NCBI RefSeq assembly: GCF_900104955.1
Contig: NZ_FNSI01000001.1
Coordinates: 3,878,001-3,942,000, forward strand
Length of the DNA: 64,000 nucleotides
Reading direction: 5' to 3'
Source: Beijerinckia sp. 28-YEA-48
GTDB taxonomy: Bacteria > Pseudomonadota > Alphaproteobacteria > Rhizobiales > Beijerinckiaceae
Part shown: positions 1 through 9,388 of the stretch, in pieces
Position numbering within the stretch: position 1 is the stretch's first letter
Layout of the letters: each line of letters opens with the position of its first letter
Program-made: the position numbers and the translations under genes
The notes under the pieces: model-generated
Seen by the model: the letters and a program-made list of their open reading frames with translations, nothing else
Told to the model about the DNA's origin: nothing
Databases searched by the model: none

Positions 1-1351
1 CGGCGAACAATTCGGGACGCGCGCCCTGGAACGAGAAGATCGATTGCTTCTCGTCACCGACGACAAACAGCGTGCGCAGACGCGGCGCGCCGCCACCGGA
101 ACCAGCGAAGAATTCCTCCGTCAGGCGCTGCAGGATGTGCCACTGTTCGGGCGAGGTGTCCTGCGCCTCATCGACCAGAACATGATCGATGCCGTTGTCG
201 AGCTTGTAGAGCACCCAGGCGGCGCTGGAGCGATCGAGCAACATCATCGTGCGTTCGATCAGATCGGCGAAATCGAGCTTGCCATGCGCCGTCTTGAGAT
301 GACGGTAGCGCAAAAGAATAGCGTTGAGCAGCTCGAGCAGCGCTGCGGAACGTTCGACGCAACGCGCCGCCTTGTGTTTTTCCAGCAGGGGCGGCAGGCG
401 CTCGAGTTCGTCGACGATCGTCGGATCGAGACGGGCTTGAGCGGCTTTGGTGGCGAAGGTCTTGCGCGGTTCGCCCTTGTCCGTGAGAACGGTGGCGCGC
501 AGAATTTCAACAGAGGAGACGGCCAGGAAGGCGCGGATGCGACCCGCCTGCTTTTGATCGCTGGCGCTCGAGGCTTCGAGAATTTCCGCCGCCGTCGCCC
601 AGTCCTTTTTCGAAGGCCCGCCTTCGGTGATCTCGGCGTCCAGCGCTTCGATCGTCTCACTCGGCCTCAAGCCCAGTTCCTGCGCCAGACGCGCGCGATA
701 GCCGCCCTCCTGCAGACGGCCGAGCACCGCCTCGATCGCCGCATGTTTGGCGAGGCCGCCTTTGAGCAACTGATCGAACTTTGCTTCGCTCGTCAGTCCG
801 GTGATCAGATGCAACGCCCGGCCAGCGACGCTATCAGGCGCATCGATCGCCAGAGCCAGCACATCCTCGCGGGCGCGCTGCAACAGCTCTTCCTGGGCAT
901 CCGTCTCGATCACCGAAAAGCCAGCCGCGATATTCGCCTCGAACGGGAACATGTGCAGCAGCCGTTCACAGAAGGCGTGAATGGTCTGCACTTTGAGTCC
1001 GCCCGGCGTCTCGATCGTGCGGGCAAACAGCGTGCGGGCAAAGGCGAGATCATGGCCGGTGCGGCCAGTCATGTCGGACAACGCCTGCTGAAGCGTCTCG
1101 TCGTCAAAGGACGTCCAGCCAGACAGAATGTCGAAGACGCGCCGCGCCATATTGGCGGCGGCGGCCTTCGTGAAGGTCAGGCAGAGAATCTTGCCAGGCT
1201 CGACGTTGTTGAGCAGCAGCCGGATGACCCGATGCGCCAGAACATGCGTCTTGCCCGAGCCGGCATTGGCCGACACCCAGACGGAGACCGAGGGGTCGGA
1301 CGCAGCTGCCTGGCTCAGTGAGGAGCGGCTCGAGGAACGCCCGGCGCTCAT
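1..1351 (-). CDS. addA: AddA, ATP-dependent helicase/nuclease subunit A (N-terminal part)
   Basis: This is the helicase subunit of the AddAB double-strand-break repair complex, which unwinds and resects DNA ends for RecA loading. The reading frame is open from the ATG at 1351 to the left edge, giving the first 450 residues; the C-terminal helicase part and nuclease domain lie outside. Visible UvrD-superfamily motifs are the Walker A loop NAGSGKTHV (Lys34), LCLTFTKAAAANMARR (motif Ia), QTIHAFCERLL, the Walker B box VDEAQDTSP around residue 395, and VGDEKQSIFSFQGA (motif III). The start codon overlaps the addB stop codon as ATGA, which fixes the start and indicates translational coupling. Family assignment is firm; only the length is unknown. 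Confidence 0.93.
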   Translation of the reverse strand, partial: MSAGRSSSRSSLSQAAASDPSVSVWVSANAGSGKTHVLAHRVIRLLLNNVEPGKILCLTFTKAAAANMARRVFDILSGWTSFDDETLQQALSDMTGRTGHDLAFARTLFARTIETPGGLKVQTIHAFCERLLHMFPFEANIAAGFSVIETDAQEELLQRAREDVLALAIDAPDSVAGRALHLITGLTSEAKFDQLLKGGLAKHAAIEAVLGRLQEGGYRARLAQELGLRPSETIEALDAEITEGGPSKKDWATAAEILEASSASDQKQAGRIRAFLAVSSVEILRATVLTDKGEPRKTFATKAAQARLDPTIVDELERLPPLLEKHKAARCVERSAALLELLNAILLRYRHLKTAHGKLDFADLIERTMMLLDRSSAAWVLYKLDNGIDHVLVDEAQDTSPEQWHILQRLTEEFFAGSGGGAPRLRTLFVVGDEKQSIFSFQGARPELFA

Positions 1352-4300
1352 GAGCCGATCTCCTCGGGCCCGCTGCCAAACGACCATTCGCGCACCCGCG
1401 CCAGATGATCATAGGTGCCGAAACGCAGCCGATATTGCGGGAAGGGACGCGAGCGATAACCGGTCGATGGCTTGCGGAAATCGCCCAGCATCACCACCAG
1501 ATTGGCATGATGTTCGCCGATCAGCTCGGGCAGCGGCTTGCCCTTTCTGTCCGAACCGACCTCGCGAATCTCATTGGCCTTGGCGCCCTGAAATTTGACG
1601 TAAGCCGCGCCACTGACCTGCGATCCAGCGGGGGCTTCGACAAAGCCGCCGCGTTGGAGCATCGCTGCTTCCAAGGTCACCTGCACGGAGAAACCGGCTT
1701 CAATCAATCTGTGGCTCGGCAAGACCCCGGTCTTGAAATCGATGATGCGGAAATCCATGCCGCGCCCTTCGATGCGGTCGGCCTCCGCCGTCAGATTGAA
1801 CATCGAACCATCGGCCAGCGGGATGGCAAGCCGGCCGCGCTCCTCGACCAAAAGTCGCGTCACCTCGGCGCGTTCATCCAGATCCCAAGCCAGGAAGGCG
1901 CGCAACTGCGCTTCGATCCGTGGCCAGGAAAAGGCGACGAAACTGGCATCGCCGAGCAACGGCTCGAATTCCGCTTTGGCAATCGTCATCAGCCGCTCAA
2001 GCGCATCGGGCGGCAATGTCGAGCCGGGATTGGCCTTCTGAAATTGCGCCAGCACATTGTGGGTGAGCGTGCCCGTCAGCCGCGCCCCATCTTCCTCGCC
2101 CGCCTCATCGAGCGGCTGCAATTTCAAGATGCGCTCGGCATAGATGGAATAGGGATCGCGCCGCAGGGTTTCGATGCGGGTGACGCTGAGCGATGTCGGA
2201 CGCAGGTCGATCGGCGGCTTGGGCTCGGGCTGGGCTACCGGCTGCGATTTGTCCGGCGCCCGATCGAGCGCCTGGGCATAGTGCAGAAACTGTTCGCCAC
2301 GGCTGCGACAAGCCGCCCAGGCCTCCGGCCCCGCGAGCGCTTCCATGCGTTGCAGGAAGCGCGAGGCAATGGTGGGCGAACCGCCGCGTTTGAAAGCGCG
2401 CGACAACCACACTTCCTGCGCGCCAAGCGCCATGGTGAAGTCATGCGCCGTCTGGCCGATGCGCCGTTCCGGCGAACTCAAGCCAAGTTCTTTACGCATG
2501 GGACGGTTGAGAAACGCATCGGTGCGCGCTTGTGGCGGCCACACGCCCTCGTCGAGGCCGGCGACAAAAACCGTATCGGCGGGAATCAAACGGGCTTCGA
2601 GCAGGCCGAGAATTTTGAGGCGCGGATGCGCGCGACGGGGGCCACGCACGGTGGCTTCCTGCGCCAACCGCTCGAACACGCCGGAATAGTCCGTATGCGA
2701 GAACGAGAGCCCTGCTGCCACCGAGGCCTGCATGGTTTCAAACAGCTGCTGCAACGTCTCGCCGTCATCACCGGGGTAGAGCGCGGCATCGCCGGCGCGA
2801 AGCGCTTCAAAGGCCTGGCGATGCGCATGGGCCCAGCCGGCCAGATCACCCGTGGCGGCCATGGCAAGGGGACGAACGGCTTCAGCCAGCCGGCGCAGCA
2901 TGGTCTCGATGTTCTGCCAGTCGACGTCTGTCAGCGCCTTCAGGGCCGGATGGGCATGCCGATCGGTCGCGGCCATGCGCGCTTGGTTCAACACCGTCTC
3001 AATGTCGGCAATATGGAAACTGCGGCCGCGCAGCAAAGCGATCTCGGCATGGCGGGCGATGCGCGCCATATCCTGGGCTGCAAACGAGAGCCGCAGCAAC
3101 GGATGGCTGAGCAGCGCAATCCAGTCGCTCGACAGCGGATTGGCCTGAGCGCAGTCGAGCAACAGCCGCGCCAACACACCATGCGGCATGGCCGCAAGCG
3201 GATCACCACCCGAGTCGTCCACCTCGATATTCCAGCGCGCCAATTCGGCGCGCACGCGTTGGGCGATGATACGATCCGGCGTGATCAGCGCGGCGGTCCG
3301 GCCCGGGGTTTCCAGCACCTGCCGCAACCCCACCGCGATCGCGCGTGCTTCCTCGCCATCATCGGAGGCTTCGATTAGCGCAACACCATTCAGCATGGTG
3401 GCGATGGCCGCCGGCTCAACCCGGTCGCGCCACGCGTGCCATGTGCCCGTCACCTGCGCCGGCAACAGCGCTTCGCCAAGAAAACGTTCGCGCGGCGCGA
3501 GCGATGCCACACCCGGTGTCAGGGCAATGACATCGGCGCGGCTGCATTCAAGCGTTTCCAACAGGCGTTTTAGCGCCGCTTGCGGATGTCCCTCGGCGAC
3601 GCCTTCGTCGACTTCCGTCCAGGCCGTTTCGTCCATAGCAAGATCAAGGCCCGGCAAAATAACGGCGCCTTTGGCCAGCTGCGAAATGGCGCCGATCAGG
3701 TCCGCCGTCGCTTGATTGGTGCCGGTCGAACCTAAAACGATCTGCGGCCCCTTGGAGCCGTGTTTGAACGCATCAACGCGCTGTTTGATCTGCCGCGCCT
3801 GCCGCTCGACCCGGTCGAGCAAGCCTTGTTCGTCGAGATAGGACGGCCAGTAGTCGAAAGCGATCTTCAGAAAATCGAGAGTGATCTTCCAATATCTGTC
3901 AAAATCATCGGGAACGAGTTTGGCCAGATCATCGAGGGCGACGCCTTCGATGCGAAACTCGTCGATCACGCCAGCCAGTTCACACGCCAGCGCGAAGGCA
4001 TGGCTCGGCGTCGCCGCGACGACGAAGGGCTCGTCAGCATCCATCTGCGGTTCACCAACCGCATCCATGGTGACGACCGCATGGGTGATGCGGGCGCTCC
4101 AGGCTTCGATCAGGCGGGTGAGCGCGAGACGACGATCAAGCTCGCCGATGGCCTCGGGTTGATCGGGATCATAGCTGTCGCCATCAGCATCGAAGATCTG
4201 GCCGGTTTCGAAATCATCGAGCGCGCCGAGCGGCAGAATGCGCGGCAGGAAGATGGCGGGCTCCGTGACGAGCCGCGTCAATTCCGCGGTCAGCGCTCTG

Positions 4301-4479
4301 GCGGCGCGGCGCGTCGGCACATAGATGGTCGCGGCACTCAGCGCGAGCGGGTCGCCCCGGTCGGGAAAGCCTGGAATGATGGCGCCGTCGAGCAGGGCTT
4401 GCGCGAAGGTGGCAAGGAACGGCGCGCTGGCGGGGATGGTGAAGAGCCGTCTGCGATGCGAGGCGGCCTCACCGCTCAC
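1348..4479 (-). CDS. addB: AddB, double-strand break repair protein
   Basis: Partner of AddA in alphaproteobacterial end resection. I place the start at GTG 4479 because it overlaps the TGA of the upstream nucleotidyltransferase gene (GTGA), giving 1043 aa; an open frame extends 66 bp further upstream but would overlap that gene. The N-terminus (FTIPASAPFLATFAQALLDG) and the AATIYVPTRRAARAL segment are typical of AddB. I see no Walker A motif in the helicase-like part, as expected for this alphaproteobacterial subfamily. Towards the C-terminus FRIIDFKTGVLPS carries the core of the PD-(D/E)XK nuclease. The stop overlaps the addA ATG, so addB and addA are translationally coupled. Confidence 0.92.
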   Translation of the reverse strand: MSGEAASHRRRLFTIPASAPFLATFAQALLDGAIIPGFPDRGDPLALSAATIYVPTRRAARALTAELTRLVTEPAIFLPRILPLGALDDFETGQIFDADGDSYDPDQPEAIGELDRRLALTRLIEAWSARITHAVVTMDAVGEPQMDADEPFVVAATPSHAFALACELAGVIDEFRIEGVALDDLAKLVPDDFDRYWKITLDFLKIAFDYWPSYLDEQGLLDRVERQARQIKQRVDAFKHGSKGPQIVLGSTGTNQATADLIGAISQLAKGAVILPGLDLAMDETAWTEVDEGVAEGHPQAALKRLLETLECSRADVIALTPGVASLAPRERFLGEALLPAQVTGTWHAWRDRVEPAAIATMLNGVALIEASDDGEEARAIAVGLRQVLETPGRTAALITPDRIIAQRVRAELARWNIEVDDSGGDPLAAMPHGVLARLLLDCAQANPLSSDWIALLSHPLLRLSFAAQDMARIARHAEIALLRGRSFHIADIETVLNQARMAATDRHAHPALKALTDVDWQNIETMLRRLAEAVRPLAMAATGDLAGWAHAHRQAFEALRAGDAALYPGDDGETLQQLFETMQASVAAGLSFSHTDYSGVFERLAQEATVRGPRRAHPRLKILGLLEARLIPADTVFVAGLDEGVWPPQARTDAFLNRPMRKELGLSSPERRIGQTAHDFTMALGAQEVWLSRAFKRGGSPTIASRFLQRMEALAGPEAWAACRSRGEQFLHYAQALDRAPDKSQPVAQPEPKPPIDLRPTSLSVTRIETLRRDPYSIYAERILKLQPLDEAGEEDGARLTGTLTHNVLAQFQKANPGSTLPPDALERLMTIAKAEFEPLLGDASFVAFSWPRIEAQLRAFLAWDLDERAEVTRLLVEERGRLAIPLADGSMFNLTAEADRIEGRGMDFRIIDFKTGVLPSHRLIEAGFSVQVTLEAAMLQRGGFVEAPAGSQVSGAAYVKFQGAKANEIREVGSDRKGKPLPELIGEHHANLVVMLGDFRKPSTGYRSRPFPQYRLRFGTYDHLARVREWSFGSGPEEIGS

Positions 4480-5204
4480 AATGCCGACCTCGCGATCGCC
4501 TGTTCGGCCTCGCCAATCGCTTCGGGTGTGCCCACGTGCAGCCACATGCCTTCAAGACGCGCACCGTAAAGCCGGCCGGCTTCGGCGGCGGCAAAGAAGA
4601 TCGGCGCCAGACGGAAGACGTCGCGCGTCTCGCCAGCAAACAGCTCCGGCTTCATGATGCCAAGGCCGGCATAGGCAAAAGCCGAGACCTCACGCTCGTC
4701 GCGACGGACCAGACGGCCATCGGGCAGCATGTGGAAATCGCCGGCCCAATCGACACCGATGCTCGACGCGGTGGCCGCGACCAGCAGCAGCACGTCCATC
4801 TTCTCGGGATCCCAATGTTCCGCGAGTTTGTCGATATTGGACTTGGCGCCTTCCACCCACAGCGAATCGGTGTTGCTGATGAAGAACGGTTCGGTGCCGA
4901 GTTCCGGCAGCGCTTTGACGATGCCGCCGCCCTGATCGAGCAGCTTGGCGCGTTCATCGGAAATCACGATCTGCGGCGCGGTGCGGCCCTTCAGATGGCG
5001 TTCGATGTCGTCGGCCATGTAGTGCACATTGACCACCGCCTTCTCGACGCCGGCTTCGGCGAAGCGGTCGAGCATATGATCGATCAGCGGCTTGCCGCGC
5101 ACCTCGACCAAAGGCTTGGGAAGTTTATCGGTGATCGGGCGCATACGCGTGCCGAGGCCGGCGGCGAAGACCATGGCGGTATGCGGCATCTGGGATGATT
5201 GCAT
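4476..5204 (-). CDS. murU: Sugar-1-phosphate nucleotidyltransferase, MurU-like
   Basis: NTP-transferase (GT-A Rossmann) enzyme of about 243 aa. The N-terminus has the nucleotide-binding signature VFAAGLGTRMRP followed by KLPKPLVEV. Further on come FISNTDSLW (metal/nucleotide site) and YAGLGIMKPELF. In the cell-wall recycling pathway described in Pseudomonas and related bacteria, AmgK phosphorylates MurNAc at the anomeric carbon and MurU turns it into UDP-MurNAc. The gene directly upstream encodes an AmgK-type kinase domain, so MurU is the best assignment, although related enzymes use other sugars. The start is uncertain: ATG 5204 is used; a TTG at 5243 would overlap the upstream gene by 14 bp and an ATG at 5186 is also possible. 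Its stop overlaps the addB start. Confidence 0.8.
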   Translation of the reverse strand: MQSSQMPHTAMVFAAGLGTRMRPITDKLPKPLVEVRGKPLIDHMLDRFAEAGVEKAVVNVHYMADDIERHLKGRTAPQIVISDERAKLLDQGGGIVKALPELGTEPFFISNTDSLWVEGAKSNIDKLAEHWDPEKMDVLLLVAATASSIGVDWAGDFHMLPDGRLVRRDEREVSAFAYAGLGIMKPELFAGETRDVFRLAPIFFAAAEAGRLYGARLEGMWLHVGTPEAIGEAEQAIARSAL

Positions 5205-5229
5205 CAAAAAACCGAAGGCTGGATCCGTA

Positions 5230-6765
5230 TCACTCGCCGACAATGTGCGGCAGGTGAGTTTTATACCAGCTTTTCAGGTCGGCAAGAGCCGGATGCTTCA
5301 GGCCTTTGGATAGATAGTGCTCGATACGCGGAATATGAGCGAGATACTGCGATTTTCCGTCGCGCCTATCGAGACGTGCGAAAATGCCCAGAATCTTGGT
5401 GGCGCGCTGCGCCCCCATGATGGCATAGGCGCGCACGAAGGACGACATGTCGAAGGCGGTATCCGCCTCTTTACGCGCCCGTGCATATTGGCCGAGCAGT
5501 TTCAGCTCAAGGTCATCGGGAACGGTAATGCGCGCATCTTGCAACAATGATGCGACATCATAGGCCGCCGGCCCGATCACGCAGTCCTGGAAGTCGATAA
5601 TCCCCACCTTCTCGATGCCGGAGCGACCCTCGAGCCAGAGCAGATTGGGGGAATGATAATCGCGCAACATCCAAGTTGTCGGAGATGTGACAATTTCACG
5701 AAGGGTGCCCTTCCACAAATTGACGAACATCGCCCGTGCGCCGGAGGCGAGATTCACCTTCGCCACATGCGCGGCATACCATTCCGTCAGCAGTTCCACC
5801 TCGATCAGCATGGCATCGAGATCATAGGGCGGAATGCGGTGCATGCGGCTGTCGTCGGCGGGCACTTCGCGCGGCAGCTCGCCGCGATGCAGATGGGCGA
5901 GCGCACGCACTGCCTCGGCGTAGCGTTCCGCATCCGGCCCATCGACACCAAACAACGGCTCCGTACCGAGATCCTCGATGATGGCGAGGCCGTTTTCCAT
6001 ATCGCTGGCATAGATCTGGGGCGCCGACAGGCCCTGCTCGCTTAAGGCCTTGGCCATGGCGATGAACGGCACGATATCCTCGGCCAGCCGGGCAATGGCG
6101 CTGTAGGGCTTGCCAAAGCGCACCGGCGGCCCATCGGGACGCGGCGGTGAGATCATCAAAACAGCGCGACTGCCATCGGGCTTGACGAGGCGTTCATAAG
6201 CCCGCGTCGAGGCATCGCCTTGCATGAAGCTGCGCTGCGCATCGGCCCAGTCGGCCACCTGCAAGAGGTTGCGAATGGCATTGGCGCGCTGCAGCCGCTC
6301 GGCCATGGCACCATGACCGGTGACGATGGCGCGGCGAAAGTCGAGAGAGCGTGTCGCGTCGACATAGAAAGCCACATCGAGCCGGTCCGGCGTCACCGCC
6401 GTGCCGATGCGGTCGGGCCATTCGACGACGACGAGAGCGCCGTCGGAGGCTTCTTCCCAGCCGAGCTCGACGAGTTCGTCCGAAGATTTAATGCGATAGA
6501 GATCGGCATGAACGATGGGGAAAACCGGCCCATCATAGATTTGCATCAGCGTGAACGTCGGGCTCGGCACTTCGGCGCCGGCATCGTCAATGAGCTGTCG
6601 AATGAGGGCGCGCGCAAAGGTGCTTTTGCCTGCGCCCAGATCGCCTGAAAGCGTCAGCACATCATTGGCGCCGACAAGCTCAGCGATATCCCTGGCGAGC
6701 CCGACGGTTTCGCTCTCGCCAGCCAGATCGACGTGCCAGACAACCGGTTCAATCGCCTCGGCCAT
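5230..6765 (-). CDS. tsaE: Bifunctional TsaE / AmgK-type phosphotransferase fusion
   Basis: Two proteins in one chain of 511 aa. Residues 1-150 are TsaE, the ATPase of the tRNA t6A37 threonylcarbamoylation complex, with Walker A GDLGAGKSTF (Lys47), the PSPTFTLMQIY segment and ELGWEE. Residues 160-511 are an aminoglycoside-phosphotransferase-fold kinase with QGDASTRAYERL, the Brenner-type loop LRDYHSPNLLWL and the metal-binding VGIIDFQDCVIGPAAYD. The kinase half matches AmgK, which makes MurNAc/GlcNAc 1-phosphate. Fusions of this kind are known in alphaproteobacteria; the functional link between tRNA modification and wall recycling is unclear. The ATG lies 3 bp after the divL stop and the stop is 25 bp before the murU-like gene, so all belong to one operon. 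Confidence 0.9.
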   Translation of the reverse strand: MAEAIEPVVWHVDLAGESETVGLARDIAELVGANDVLTLSGDLGAGKSTFARALIRQLIDDAGAEVPSPTFTLMQIYDGPVFPIVHADLYRIKSSDELVELGWEEASDGALVVVEWPDRIGTAVTPDRLDVAFYVDATRSLDFRRAIVTGHGAMAERLQRANAIRNLLQVADWADAQRSFMQGDASTRAYERLVKPDGSRAVLMISPPRPDGPPVRFGKPYSAIARLAEDIVPFIAMAKALSEQGLSAPQIYASDMENGLAIIEDLGTEPLFGVDGPDAERYAEAVRALAHLHRGELPREVPADDSRMHRIPPYDLDAMLIEVELLTEWYAAHVAKVNLASGARAMFVNLWKGTLREIVTSPTTWMLRDYHSPNLLWLEGRSGIEKVGIIDFQDCVIGPAAYDVASLLQDARITVPDDLELKLLGQYARARKEADTAFDMSSFVRAYAIMGAQRATKILGIFARLDRRDGKSQYLAHIPRIEHYLSKGLKHPALADLKSWYKTHLPHIVGE

Positions 6766-6768
6766 GGC

Positions 6769-9327
6769 TTACGATGCCTTTGCGACGCGGCTGCTGCTAT
6801 GCCGCGCAGGGAAGAAACAGGTCACGATGGTACCCTCGCCCGGAGCCGATTCAATCTGAACACGGCCGCCGTGCAATTCGACGAAGGAGCGCACGATCGA
6901 CAGGCCAAGACCGGCGCCGCGATGGCGCGTGCCGATGTTGTTGTTTTCGAGCCGGTTGAAGATCCGATCCAGAACCTCCGGCGGCATGCCGCGTCCTTCA
7001 TCGGATACTTTGAAGACAATCTCGTCGCTGCGCCGGAAGGCGGCCAAAGTCACCGACTGACCCGGCGAGGAGAAGCCGATGGCATTGGACAGAAGATTGT
7101 AGAGGACCTGGCGCACGCGCGCCTCGTCGGCTTGGAAATTGCCGATATCGTCGAAAGCGACGATGTTGAGCTTGATCGATTCCTCGGCCAGACGATCCTG
7201 CACGCCTTCGGAAGCAGCCTTGATGGTCTTGGCGATATCGACCTCGCTGACCGTCAGTTCCAGCGTGTTGGCGTCGATGGTGGCAAGGTCGAGAATATTG
7301 TCGGTGATCGCGATCAAGGCAGCAGAGGATTTCTGGATATAGCCCAGATATTCGCTCTGCTTGGCATTGAGAGGACCGATGCGGCCATCGCCCAGAAGCT
7401 CGACGAAGCCGCTCAGGCTGTTGAGGGGCGAACGCAGCTCGTAAGAGACATGATGGACGAAATTGTCACGCAGTTCCTGCGTGGCGACCAGCGCCTCGTT
7501 GCGCTCGGTCAAAGCGCGCGCCACCTTGATGCTCGCGGTGACGTCAAGGAAGGTGATGAGCGTGGCGCCATCCGGCAAAGGTGCCGCGGCGCAATCCAGC
7601 ACGCGACCATCCTGGCGTTGCACGCGATATTCGGAACGGGTGCGCGCATCATGCAGGCCGGCGACAGCGGACCGTAATGTGTTCCACAGGCTTTCATCCG
7701 GGCAGAGCGCACGGCAATGGCCGATGATGTCGTCGATATGCAGCGAACGCGGTGACGTTCCAGCGGCATTCGGCGGCGAAACATGCAGTTCGGCGCGGCC
7801 GTATTGCCACAGGTCGGCAAAGGCCTGGTTGGAAAGTTTCAGGCGGCCATCGCTGCCGAACACCGCCACGCCCTCTTTCAGCGCGTCAAGCGTTTCCGCC
7901 TGCACACCGATGAGCGAATTAAATTGCGACTCGAGCTGATCGCGCTCGGTGACATCGTCGAACAGATAGGTGACGCCGCCTTGGGCGTTCGGGTTGACGA
8001 CGACGCGCAGATTGCGCTCGCGCGGCAGATACCAGATCTGCTGCACCGTCTCGGTTGACTGATAGGTGGAGAGCAGCGCCGCCTTCCAACTGCGGAAGTC
8101 GGCCTGTTCCGGCAATTTGCGCTCGGCGCGCAGACGATCGAGAATTTCGGAATCGGTCGGCTGCTGATCGAGCCAGCCGGGGTCAAGACCCCACAATTGG
8201 CGATAGGCCGAGTTGTAGAACACGAGACGCTTGGCGCGATCAAACACTGCGACGGCCGTCGCCAGTTGGTCCAACGTGCGCGCATTGGCTTCCATCTGGC
8301 GGCTGAGATCGGCGCGCATGGCCTCGATCTCGGTGCGGTCGGCGGCAAAGCCGGCCGAGCCGCCACGCGTCGGCACATCGGTGACATCGAGCACGTGACG
8401 TTGCCCGGCGACAACCGCCGGCACCCGCGAGCGCCAGATGCTGCCCGTGCCGCGCAGCTGCCGGGCCGCTTCCCGGGCCTCGGTGTCGAGCAGTTCCACA
8501 TTGCGCGTGATCGCCTCACGCGCATCGGCGACATCGACCGCACGGGCATAGGCGACATTGGTCCAGGAAATCTGGCCTTGTTTGTCGCGCATCCAGACCG
8601 GGCTCGGCAGCGCGTCGAGCATGACATGGAGGGAATCGAGTTCCATCATCGCCTGGACGTGGCGCTCGCGCAGCCGCGCCAGTTCGAGCCGGTCACCGGA
8701 AACATCGCGGATGCGCATGACGGCGCGGCCGCCGACGGCACGGCCTTCGATTTCAAGCTGACGACCACTGAGGCTTGCCGTCGACAGACGGAAGCTTTCG
8801 CCCCGCGCGCGCAGCCGCTCGACGCAGCCCTCGATGTTGCGGGCGGCTTCCGGCGGCAGCCAGGAGCCAAAGCCCAGCACCCGGCGCGGCACCGGCACGT
8901 CCATAACGATAGAGAGATCGCCCTCGATGTCGGGCTCCCCGTTCGACCTGCCCCAGGCGACGACGATCTGCGATTCAGCCGACAGGAAGACATTGGCGCG
9001 GTCGAGCGCGGCCCGGGAAGAAGTCAGGTCGGCAACCAGCCGGCTCTCGCGCTGCGTCCAGGCGCGCCGGCCCGTCAAATGCAGAATGGCGGTGCTGGCC
9101 GAAAAAATGACGAGCGCGACGAAGGCGGAAAAGCCGATGACACCCTGAGTCTCGTTGAACATGTCGCCGGCAAAGCCAGCCGTTTGGGCAACCGCCGCCT
9201 GGGTTCCCAGCAGCAAAGGCGCAGCGCCGCCCAGCAGCCCTATAGGGCTGACGCTGGCGCGCAAATGCGCGCGCAGGCGCGCAGGCGCTCTTACGATAGC
9301 GCGTCCAAAGCCGTGCCGCGGATCCAT
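6769..9327 (-). CDS. divL: DivL-like cell-cycle sensor pseudo-histidine kinase (Tyr in place of phospho-His)
   Basis: A 852-aa membrane-anchored kinase-like protein. N-terminal hydrophobic segments (about 25-50 and 60-85) are followed by several PAS domains (about 230-600), a DHp helix pair (about 610-690) and a full HATPase domain (N box LYNLLSNAIGFS, G1 SDEGRGMP, G2 GAGLGLSIV). The H box reads HHVSYELRSPL: the conserved His is Tyr629. This substitution defines DivL, which in Caulobacter (Tyr550) binds DivK~P and controls CckA and hence CtrA phosphorylation. The position in front of tsaE fits. The start ATG 9327 follows a promoter region rich in GANTC sites. The ATP-binding boxes look intact. 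Confidence is high for the family and lower for conserved wiring. Confidence 0.85.
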   Translation of the reverse strand: MDPRHGFGRAIVRAPARLRAHLRASVSPIGLLGGAAPLLLGTQAAVAQTAGFAGDMFNETQGVIGFSAFVALVIFSASTAILHLTGRRAWTQRESRLVADLTSSRAALDRANVFLSAESQIVVAWGRSNGEPDIEGDLSIVMDVPVPRRVLGFGSWLPPEAARNIEGCVERLRARGESFRLSTASLSGRQLEIEGRAVGGRAVMRIRDVSGDRLELARLRERHVQAMMELDSLHVMLDALPSPVWMRDKQGQISWTNVAYARAVDVADAREAITRNVELLDTEAREAARQLRGTGSIWRSRVPAVVAGQRHVLDVTDVPTRGGSAGFAADRTEIEAMRADLSRQMEANARTLDQLATAVAVFDRAKRLVFYNSAYRQLWGLDPGWLDQQPTDSEILDRLRAERKLPEQADFRSWKAALLSTYQSTETVQQIWYLPRERNLRVVVNPNAQGGVTYLFDDVTERDQLESQFNSLIGVQAETLDALKEGVAVFGSDGRLKLSNQAFADLWQYGRAELHVSPPNAAGTSPRSLHIDDIIGHCRALCPDESLWNTLRSAVAGLHDARTRSEYRVQRQDGRVLDCAAAPLPDGATLITFLDVTASIKVARALTERNEALVATQELRDNFVHHVSYELRSPLNSLSGFVELLGDGRIGPLNAKQSEYLGYIQKSSAALIAITDNILDLATIDANTLELTVSEVDIAKTIKAASEGVQDRLAEESIKLNIVAFDDIGNFQADEARVRQVLYNLLSNAIGFSSPGQSVTLAAFRRSDEIVFKVSDEGRGMPPEVLDRIFNRLENNNIGTRHRGAGLGLSIVRSFVELHGGRVQIESAPGEGTIVTCFFPARHSSSRVAKAS

Positions 9328-9388
9328 GCTTTGGTCAATCTCCGTCCAACTTGATCGCGGGCGGCAAATTGGCCCCTGCCACCCCAGC

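Noticed and set aside
1405-3378. 657-codon open frame antisense to addB
   Set aside because: Antisense shadow of addB; Arg/Gln/His-rich with no family resemblance.
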